Positions 6,811 through 12,145 of a stretch of 16,017 nucleotides of DNA are shown here, in pieces. The notes beneath the pieces were generated by a model. It searched no databases, was not told the DNA's origin, and saw nothing but the letters and a program-made list of their open reading frames with translations. Position numbers and translations under genes: made by a program. The DNA is taken from contig JAUVCL010000027.1 in NCBI GenBank assembly GCA_030595845.1, forward strand, positions 1 to 16,017. Reading direction: 5' to 3'. The first letter of the stretch is position 1. Each line of letters opens with the position of its first letter. Origin of the DNA: Campylobacterota bacterium. Lineage in GTDB: Bacteria > Campylobacterota > Campylobacteria > Campylobacterales > Sulfurovaceae.

Positions 6811-6883
6811 GAAGTAAAGCCAAACTATTTGCAAAAATAGGACGGAAAGCCTACGGATCTCCTTAGAGAAAGCCAGGTTACCC
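6811..6883 (+). promoter_or_regulatory. c-di-GMP-I (GEMM-I) riboswitch aptamer
   Basis: Hallmarks in order: GTAA (6814-6817) able to pair with TTAC (6878-6881) as P1; GCCAAAC (6819-6825); P2 CTATTT/AAATAG (6825-6830, 6835-6840) closed by the GNRA tetraloop GCAA (6831-6834); GACGGAAAGCC (6841-6851), the counterpart of GGACGCAAAGCC in the family; a P3 arm with TCTC/GAGA (6858-6861, 6866-6869); and GCCAGGTTACC (6872-6882), matching the conserved GCCGGGUUACC end. The two differences from consensus (GC to CC at 6820, C to G at 6845) are at positions I recall as paired, so they look compensatory. It precedes a terminator and a lipoprotein gene. No covariance search was run. Confidence 0.87.
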
Positions 6884-6906
6884 AAAAGAGGTAATCTGGC
6901 TTTTTT
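6871..6906 (+). terminator. Intrinsic terminator forming the riboswitch expression platform
   Basis: A 12-bp stem (AGCCAGGTTACC 6871-6882 with GGTAATCTGGCT 6890-6901, one G-T pair), loop CAAAAGA, then a T run to 6906. The left arm is the same sequence as the 3' end of the aptamer, so terminator and ligand-bound fold exclude each other. The lipoprotein start codon is 37 bases further on. This layout predicts termination without ligand and read-through with c-di-GMP. Confidence 0.88.
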
Positions 6907-6942
6907 AGTTTAAATACTAAATAATTCTTAAAGGGGTTCAAA

Positions 6943-8166
6943 ATGAAACAATTCAAAATGCTCTTACTGGCAAGCATGGTAATATTATTCACTGCATGTG
7001 GAGGAGGAAGTAGTTCTCCTGTTGATACAATACCTATTACCCCTGATACACCAACAAGTAATAATATTCTACCTACTGCTAATGCCGGACTTGATAAAAG
7101 TATTGAAGTTTATCAAGTAGTTGCCATCACGGGAATCGGTACAGACACAGATGGTACAATTGTTTCTTATGAATGGAAAAAAGACACTACTGTGCTAGCT
7201 ACAACAGCTTCATTTAATTATATACTAACTGCCGTGGGTACAGATACATTGACACTTACTGTTATGGATGATGATGGAGGAACTGCATCAGATAGTATGA
7301 ATATTATAGTTACCGAAACAGCACCTGACAACCAAGCACCTGTCTCATTGACATTAGTGAGCGTTCTGAATGACGATGTCAAGGAGACATCTGGTCTAGC
7401 AAACGTGAATGGAAAGATATATACACACAATGACAGTGGCGGTTCAAACCTGCTTTATGAAATCAATGCTTCAACAGGAGATGTGATACGTTCTATCACT
7501 GTCAACGGTACAGCTAATGTGGACTGGGAAGATCTTGCATGCGATGATACCCATCTCTACATAGCTGACATTGGGAATAACTTGGGAAGCCGAACCGACT
7601 TAAAAATCTATAAAATATTAAAAAGTGATCTTGATGCAAATATCATGGTCAATGCAGAAATTATTTCTTTCTCATATGCTGACCAGTCAACATTTACTTA
7701 CGATCCTTTTACCACTCCCTATGATGCAGAGGCACTTATCACTTACAATGGTCAGCTTTATGTTTTTACAAAAAACTGGGCAAATCATACGAGTAAAGTC
7801 TATAGCATACCTACTGTACCTGGAAGCTATGAGGTGACGTCTGTCGGTGAAAATGTTTTGGATGTCATGGTAACAGGTGCGGCCATTGATGGAGTAAAGA
7901 ATTCAATAGCACTGGTCGGGTATACAAATCCTTACGATATTGATACAGCGTTTAAAAGTATGATTGTAAAATTGAGTGCTTTTACTGGAGATAACTTCTT
8001 CTCAGGTAGAGTTGCTGAATATGAAATCATAAACAGTCTAATTGTCGGTCAGGTTGAAGCAATAATTTTTAATACAGCTTCGGAATTCTATCTCAGTGCC
8101 GAAGGTGTAACCGTGCTATCAGTAGAATATCCAGCAAAACTTTATAAAACAGAGATTATTGAGTAA
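6943..8166 (+). CDS. Lipoprotein with PKD domain and C-terminal propeller-like domain, under c-di-GMP riboswitch control
   Basis: 407 residues; ATG 6943 with AAGGGG (6931-6936) six bases upstream. Signal peptide 1-18 ends in a lipobox (LFTAC) with lipidated Cys19 and a GGGSSS linker, so the mature protein is membrane-anchored, outside the cytoplasm. A Pro/Thr-rich linker leads to a PKD/Ig-like domain at about 44-124 (PTANAGLD start, DTDGTIVSYEW core, LTVMDDDGGTASDS end). Residues 136-407 form a beta-rich domain with ETSGL (148-152), THNDSGG (161-167), VDWEDLA (193-199) and YIADIGNN (206-213), a signature I remember from uncharacterised secreted propeller-like proteins. PKD domains commonly serve in surface adhesion or glycan contact. 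With the riboswitch this suggests a surface factor of the biofilm or sessile state; that role is inference. No terminator is obvious after the stop. Confidence 0.9.
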   Translation: MKQFKMLLLASMVILFTACGGGSSSPVDTIPITPDTPTSNNILPTANAGLDKSIEVYQVVAITGIGTDTDGTIVSYEWKKDTTVLATTASFNYILTAVGTDTLTLTVMDDDGGTASDSMNIIVTETAPDNQAPVSLTLVSVLNDDVKETSGLANVNGKIYTHNDSGGSNLLYEINASTGDVIRSITVNGTANVDWEDLACDDTHLYIADIGNNLGSRTDLKIYKILKSDLDANIMVNAEIISFSYADQSTFTYDPFTTPYDAEALITYNGQLYVFTKNWANHTSKVYSIPTVPGSYEVTSVGENVLDVMVTGAAIDGVKNSIALVGYTNPYDIDTAFKSMIVKLSAFTGDNFFSGRVAEYEIINSLIVGQVEAIIFNTASEFYLSAEGVTVLSVEYPAKLYKTEIIE

Positions 8167-8394
8167 GTACGGATGATAGTTTGTCTTTCTATATAAGTTG
8201 CAGTTGTAATATCTGACGCACTGATCGTTTGTCATCCCATTGATAAATCAATGTGAATATGCGTAGGGTGGTAGCATTGGCAAAGAATATCTAATTTATT
8301 TGTTTTAAGGGTAGCAAGTGGGAGTCACTATAACCTCAAAGATAAAAAGAAAATGTTATATTTGATGAAATAACGGTTACACCGCAATTAGAAG

Positions 8395-8471
8395 TGGTAC
8401 ACCCATCAGGATTCGAACCTGAGACCTTCGGTACCGCAAACCGATGCTCTATCCAGCTGAGCTATGAGTGC
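8395..8471 (-). tRNA. tRNA-Arg, anticodon GCG
   Basis: The 77 bases fold as a full cloverleaf with encoded CCA: acceptor GCACTCA/TGGGTGT with G-T pairs, D arm GCTC/GAGC with loop AGCTGGATA, anticodon stem TCGGT/ACCGA with 7-base loop TTGCGGT, variable AGGTC, T arm TCAGG/CCTGA with loop TTCGAAT, discriminator A. Anticodon positions 34-36 are GCG, reading CGC and CGU. The D-loop adenine expected at position 20 and C35 are arginine identity elements. Most bacteria use ACG here instead. Confidence 0.95.
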
Positions 8472-8505
8472 ACATTTAAAATGTAGTAGCGATATTTAGA
8501 GCGCA

Positions 8506-8511
8506 ATTATA
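8506..8511 (-). promoter_or_regulatory. -10 element (TATAAT) of the tRNA-Arg gene
   Basis: A perfect TATAAT on the minus strand, about 35 bases before the 5' end of the tRNA and 36 bases after the stop of the glycosylase gene, so the tRNA can be made independently of that operon. Confidence 0.55.
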
Positions 8512-8546
8512 ACCAAAAAGTCTTTAGGGAACCTCTAAACTAATCT

Positions 8547-9248
8547 TTATTTTTCAAGTAGTTTCATGAGAGCAAATAATTTCAGTGCTTTGGGGTTCGA
8601 AATAAAGGTGTGGTTATAGGGATGTTCGATTTCTATGGTTTCAAAGTTTCCCAAAGGAAGATACTTTTTAAGCTCTTTTGCATGCGCGCCAAATAAGATC
8701 AGTTTTATATCATTCTCTTCTAATTCAAGTAATACACTCTGCATAAAAGGTCTCCATGCTTTTACATGTTTAGTAGAACTTTTTTTGTCTGTAAAGATCA
8801 ATGCCGTGTTTAAAAGTAAAACACCATTTTTTTCAAAGTTAAGTCTCAGGTCTTCTATGGCATCAATCATATTTGTTTTGTCCAGTTGAGAAATGGCCTC
8901 TTGTGAAGTATCCTCTCTTGTCAGTTTGCCACTTGCAACAAGTGCCATTTTCATAAAATTACGTAGACTTGTAGCACGATTGACCTCTTTACTTAAACCA
9001 GAAGGAGAAAATAGCTGTTGTACTTTGGTGTCTATAAAAGCATATCCCCCTGCACTCTCTTCTCTAGGATAAGGATCCTGACCAAAAAGGATATATTTGA
9101 CCTTCTCTTTTGGAAGTGTTTTAAAGGCATTTAGATAATTCATTTTAGAAGGAAAATAATGCTTATCTTCTTCTAAAAATACCTGATATTCACCATCTAA
9201 TGCGCTATATGCCTTGGCAAGTAGTGTAGTCCAGGAAGCCTCAGACAT
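8547..9248 (-). CDS. Divergent family-1 uracil-DNA glycosylase
   Basis: 233 residues. Removes uracil from DNA if active, starting base-excision repair. The water-activating loop GQDPYPREESAGGYAF (56-71) aligns without gaps to the family-1 motif: Asp58, Tyr60 and Phe71 stand at the places of catalytic Asp, thymine-excluding Tyr and stacking Phe. LLLNTALIF (144-152) gives Asn147 for uracil recognition, LFGAHAKELK (186-195) matches the LWGxHA strand, and His209 opens the minor-groove loop. Oddities: PYP in place of PYH, and HPYNHTF in place of HPSPLS, so the usual intercalating Leu is replaced by His213. It is the last gene of the pssA operon, its ATG overlapping the previous TAA (TAATG). It may be a paralogue beside an ordinary ung, so I leave the symbol empty. 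Confidence 0.85.
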   Translation of the reverse strand: MSEASWTTLLAKAYSALDGEYQVFLEEDKHYFPSKMNYLNAFKTLPKEKVKYILFGQDPYPREESAGGYAFIDTKVQQLFSPSGLSKEVNRATSLRNFMKMALVASGKLTREDTSQEAISQLDKTNMIDAIEDLRLNFEKNGVLLLNTALIFTDKKSSTKHVKAWRPFMQSVLLELEENDIKLILFGAHAKELKKYLPLGNFETIEIEHPYNHTFISNPKALKLFALMKLLEK

Positions 9249-9571
9249 TAGTCTCTTTTTTTGAGTTTATCAAACTTGATAATAAGGTCTATCTTGTTCA
9301 AAGGTATGCCCATTTTCTCAGAAACCTCTGCTTTGCTTTCTCCGGCATTGATGCGTTCCATCACACTGTCAAGCGCAGAAAAGTTTTCTATCACATCTGT
9401 CACAGCCACACGCGATGCTTCATAATTTGAAATAGTTGTATCTTTGAGTTCAAGTATCTCTTTTATGCTTTGATTTTCGCTCTTCAATTTAGAATTTTTA
9501 CTTAAAAGCGTCACAATTATAACCAATAAAATGGTCACCAATCCCATAATAAGTTGATCTATTATATCCAT
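9248..9571 (-). CDS. Small membrane-anchored coiled-coil protein, unknown function
   Basis: 107 residues: one N-terminal membrane helix (about 7-23), then a charged heptad-like helix (KNSKLKSENQSIKEILELKDTT), and a C-terminal helical module (INAGESKAEVSEKMGIPLNKIDLIIKF) that resembles the short helix-turn-helix ending of DUF2802-type proteins. The start ATG (9569-9571) directly follows the ubiA stop (TAG-ATG) and has GGAGG nine bases upstream; its TAA overlaps the ATG of the glycosylase gene. The tight packing says it is translated with the operon, yet the neighbours (quinone and lipid synthesis, DNA repair) do not point to a shared job. The family link is tentative. Confidence 0.8.
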   Translation of the reverse strand: MDIIDQLIMGLVTILLVIIVTLLSKNSKLKSENQSIKEILELKDTTISNYEASRVAVTDVIENFSALDSVMERINAGESKAEVSEKMGIPLNKIDLIIKFDKLKKRD

Positions 9572-10480
9572 CTATACAACCTCCATAATCACTAAAATTA
9601 AAAAAACAAAGCCCAAATAACCGTTGATGGTAAAGAAGGCTTTGTCTATCTTTGTAAAGTCTTTATTCACAATATAATGTTCGTATCCTAGCATCACAGC
9701 AGCAAAAACCACTGCAAGTTGTGCCCAAAACCCTAACCCTGCCTTGAGTACAAAAAAAGTCCAGAAGAGAATGGTGAAAAAGTGAAAGGCTCTTGCGATC
9801 CACATCGTTTTCTGTGCTCCAAACTTAGAAGGGATAGAATGTAAGCCATTTTCTTTATCAAAAGCCATATCTTGTAAAGAATAGAGTAGATCAAATCCTG
9901 CTACCCAAAACATCACACCCGTAGCCAGGTAGACAGACCATAGGGTTATCTCCCCACTCACAGCCACTACACCTGCAATAGGAGCAAGACCTAAGCTTAC
10001 TCCCAAGATAAGGTGTGCCAGCGAAGAAAAGCGTTTAAACAGGGTATATGCCCCCAAGACAAGTAAGATAGGCACAGAGAGTTGAAAGGCTAAGGTATTG
10101 ACAAAATAGGCTACAAGTATGAACACCCCTGCATTGATAAAGATAAACGCCAGCATTTGTGCATTAGTTACACGGCCATCTACAGAAGGTCGACCTTTTG
10201 TACGAGGGTTTAGGATGTCAACATCTCTGTCAAGGTAGCGGTTTACACCCATTGCAAAATTACGTGCACTTACAGCAGCTAAAGTTCCGAGGAAAAGCAA
10301 CTTCCATCCAAACCATCCAGATCCACTGTCATTGAAAGAAGCTATAAGCATCGCAATGAAAATAAACGGGAGAGAAAACACCGAGTGTTTGAACATCACC
10401 AACTCAGAAAAATCATTCAGTTTTTCTAAAAAAAGATTCTTCTTTAATTTCTCATTCCTCATTTCTAATTCCTCATTCAT
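9572..10480 (-). CDS. ubiA: UbiA-family prenyltransferase, probably of menaquinone synthesis (MqnP type)
   Basis: Attaches an isoprenoid tail to an aromatic quinone precursor in the inner membrane. 302 residues from ATG 10480; eight to nine membrane helices. First metal/diphosphate motif N80xxxD84xxxD88 (NRYLDRDVD) with GRP beyond it, second motif D197LLYSLQDMAFD208 (DxxYxxxDxxxD). Campylobacterota make menaquinone, typically by the futalosine route, so MqnP is the likely role; this is family knowledge, not seen here. Start: ATG 10480 overlaps the pssA stop (TAATG) but has no good ribosome binding site; ATG 10462 has GAGGA at ideal spacing, so both are possible. The first 15 or so residues (MNEELEMRNEKLKKN) derive from a short direct repeat and are not part of the family. 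The TTG at 10519 is unlikely. Confidence 0.92.
   Translation of the reverse strand: MNEELEMRNEKLKKNLFLEKLNDFSELVMFKHSVFSLPFIFIAMLIASFNDSGSGWFGWKLLFLGTLAAVSARNFAMGVNRYLDRDVDILNPRTKGRPSVDGRVTNAQMLAFIFINAGVFILVAYFVNTLAFQLSVPILLVLGAYTLFKRFSSLAHLILGVSLGLAPIAGVVAVSGEITLWSVYLATGVMFWVAGFDLLYSLQDMAFDKENGLHSIPSKFGAQKTMWIARAFHFFTILFWTFFVLKAGLGFWAQLAVVFAAVMLGYEHYIVNKDFTKIDKAFFTINGYLGFVFLILVIMEVV
10454..10477. repeat. Direct repeat AATGAGGAAT (two copies, 14-base period) at the pssA/ubiA junction
   Basis: On the minus strand AATGAGGAAT occurs at 10477-10468 and 10463-10454, separated by TAGA and followed by the related GAGAAATTAAAG. It encodes the low-complexity NEELEMRNEKLKK start of the prenyltransferase. 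Similar (A)ATGAGGAATTAGA-like runs occur as dispersed intergenic repeats in other bacteria, from memory. Confidence 0.55.
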
Positions 10481-11040
10481 TAAGGGTGAGGGATTTTCAA
10501 TGTAGAGTTTAGAGACCAAGCGATAACCAAGACTAACCCTGCGATCACATATCCACTTGTGACAATACTATACGCTGTAAGTAAATACAGTATCCATAAA
10601 AGTATCGCACCAAGTGGCGTAGGCACACCCTCAAAGTATTTCTCTACTTCACCTACATCAACCTTTAGATTAAACTCAACCAATCTACGTAAACCATTGA
10701 TCACATACCAAATAAAAACCAAACCTAATAGTAATTCTTCTACTCCGGAAATATCACTATACTGCTTCACAGCATAAAACAGTAAAAAGGCCGGCATGAC
10801 AACAAAGGACAAGAAATCCGCAAAGGAGTCTAACTGTATACCAAACTCTGTTGAAAGATTATATTTACGTGCCAGTTTCCCATCAATAATATCACAAGCG
10901 CCCCCAAACCATGCCAATACAATGGCTGTAAAAAAATCACCTTCTACGATGAAGAAGATGGCCATTAAGCCTGCTGAAACATTGAGGTAAGTTACAATAT
11001 TTGCTATATTAAAACGGTTATCTTTATCAAATAAATTCAT
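10480..11040 (-). CDS. pssA: CDP-alcohol phosphatidyltransferase, likely CDP-diacylglycerol-serine O-phosphatidyltransferase
   Basis: Transfers a phosphatidyl group from CDP-diacylglycerol to an alcohol, most likely serine, in the inner membrane, the first step to phosphatidylethanolamine. 186 residues with about five or six membrane spans. The family signature is complete: D50xxD53G54xxA57R58, eight residues, G67xxxD71xxxD75 (DIIDGKLAR ... GIQLDSFAD). ATG 11038-11040 has AAGGGAAG just upstream. The protein is shorter than the roughly 240-residue PssA I recall from Campylobacter and Helicobacter and ends in SLNSTLKIPHP next to repeat-derived DNA, so a shortened C-terminus is possible. First gene of the four-gene operon; divergent from miaA. 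PgsA is the main alternative, but the context and the GIQLDSFAD stretch favour PssA. Confidence 0.85.
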   Translation of the reverse strand: MNLFDKDNRFNIANIVTYLNVSAGLMAIFFIVEGDFFTAIVLAWFGGACDIIDGKLARKYNLSTEFGIQLDSFADFLSFVVMPAFLLFYAVKQYSDISGVEELLLGLVFIWYVINGLRRLVEFNLKVDVGEVEKYFEGVPTPLGAILLWILYLLTAYSIVTSGYVIAGLVLVIAWSLNSTLKIPHP

Positions 11041-11066
11041 TTCTTCCCTTGCTATTCTAAAAGAAT

Positions 11067-11072
11067 ATTTTA
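11067..11072 (-). promoter_or_regulatory. -10 element (TAAAAT) of the pssA operon
   Basis: TAAAAT on the minus strand, 26 bases before ATG 11040, giving a leader of about 20 bases. It lies back to back with the miaA promoter candidate in the 99-base gap. Confidence 0.45.
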
Positions 11073-11087
11073 CCTTTTTTGTTGTTA

Positions 11088-11096
11088 TGCTATGAT
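11088..11096 (+). promoter_or_regulatory. Extended -10 promoter (TGC-TATGAT) of miaA
   Basis: TGC followed by TATGAT ends 43 bases before ATG 11140 and shares the TGC-TA layout of the other plus-strand promoter candidates in the window. Confidence 0.5.
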
Positions 11097-11139
11097 TACA
11101 TCATGATAAGAATTAAAATTCAATACAGTGAGGCACTAA

Positions 11140-12042
11140 ATGCCGAATCTTAATAAATTCACACAACTTGCACTCATTGGTCCCACTGCATCGGGAAAAA
11201 CAGCACTTTCAATTAAAGTAGCGCAACAACATAACGCCTATATACTCTCTTTGGACTCTTTATCGATTTACAAAGAGATAAATATTGTTTCTGCCAAACC
11301 TACCAAAGAGGAACAAGGTGATATCTTGCACTTTGGATTGGACCAGCTATCACCTAGTGAGAATTTTGATGTAAAAACCTTTATTGATCTTTATCATCAA
11401 GTATATGAAAAATGTTTAAGTGATCAAAAAAACCTCGTTATTGTGGGAGGCACAAGTTTTTATTTAAAAATGCTCATTGATGGAATCTCTGAAGTACCCA
11501 AGATCAGTGATAATACACGTCGTGAAGCTACAGAACATTTAAGAGATCTTGCTTCAACCTATGAGTGGCTCTATTCACTTGATCCAGCTTACATGATCCA
11601 GATCAAACCCAATGATGTGTATCGTATTGAGAAAGCATTACATCTGTATCTTGAGACTTCTTTAACACCCAGTATCTATTTTAAAAGATTCCCGCCTAAA
11701 CCAACCATTAGACATACTCTTCCTATCTATCAGATAGTGTGGGATAGAGCATTATTGCGTGAGCGTATAGCCTTACGCACACAGATAATGCTTGAAGATG
11801 GTCTCATAGATGAAATATGTATGCTGGAAAAACAATATACCCGTAAACCCAATTGTATGAAATCTATAGGGATCAAAGAAACCTTGACTTATCTGGATGG
11901 ACTCTATGATAAAAAGATGCTCATAGAGAAGATCACGACAAATACAGCCAGACTTGCCAAAAGGCAAACAACGTTTAATAACTCTCAGTTTGATACAGTA
12001 ATAAAAGGAAGTGTGAAAGAGTTGGAGAAGATCTTACTGTAG
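11140..12042 (+). CDS. miaA: tRNA dimethylallyltransferase
   Basis: Adds a dimethylallyl group to A37 of tRNAs that read UNN codons, in the cytoplasm. 300 residues, normal for the family. P-loop GPTASGKT at 14-21, substrate motif SLDSLSIY at 37-44 (the DSxQxY counterpart, with Ser for Gln), and GGTSFYLK at 103-110 (GGTxxY). The central insertion that contacts the anticodon loop and the C-terminal KSIGIKE stretch (the family GYKE motif) are present. Start ATG 11140 has GTGAGG at 11128-11133. Single gene, divergent from pssA and convergent with nuoN. Its stop codon TAG (12040-12042) lies inside the first arm of a 25-bp inverted repeat. Confidence 0.96.
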   Translation: MPNLNKFTQLALIGPTASGKTALSIKVAQQHNAYILSLDSLSIYKEINIVSAKPTKEEQGDILHFGLDQLSPSENFDVKTFIDLYHQVYEKCLSDQKNLVIVGGTSFYLKMLIDGISEVPKISDNTRREATEHLRDLASTYEWLYSLDPAYMIQIKPNDVYRIEKALHLYLETSLTPSIYFKRFPPKPTIRHTLPIYQIVWDRALLRERIALRTQIMLEDGLIDEICMLEKQYTRKPNCMKSIGIKETLTYLDGLYDKKMLIEKITTNTARLAKRQTTFNNSQFDTVIKGSVKELEKILL

Positions 12043-12142
12043 GGTGCGTTTGCTAACGCACCATTAAAAACGTTTATATAATATAATATTTCGCCGTAAG
12101 GCTTACAGACTATAAAAGGTGCGTTAGCAAACGCACCCTACA
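12038..12142. repeat. REPIN-like doublet with perfect 25-bp inverted arms between miaA and nuoN
   Basis: Arms at 12038-12062 and 12118-12142 are perfect inverted copies. Each arm itself folds as an 8-bp hairpin, GGTGCGTT/AACGCACC, with loops TGCT and AGCA. The AT-rich centre (12063-12117) holds no gene. The left arm includes the miaA stop codon; the right arm ends four bases before the nuoN stop triplet, so the element fills the whole space between the convergent genes. Arms of the GTAGGGTGCGTT kind are familiar as dispersed repeats in other proteobacteria. No T run follows either side. Confidence 0.8.
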
Positions 12143-12145
12143 CTC

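Noticed and set aside
8238..8253. Palindrome CATTGATAAATCAATG after the lipoprotein gene
   Set aside because: Seven-base arms with a 2-base centre cannot form a good hairpin and no T run follows; it could be a protein site but nothing supports that. The rest of 8167-8394 shows no gene.
10481..10519. TTG start for the prenyltransferase that would overlap pssA by 40 bases
   Set aside because: Weak start codon with no binding site; two ATGs downstream fit the junction better.
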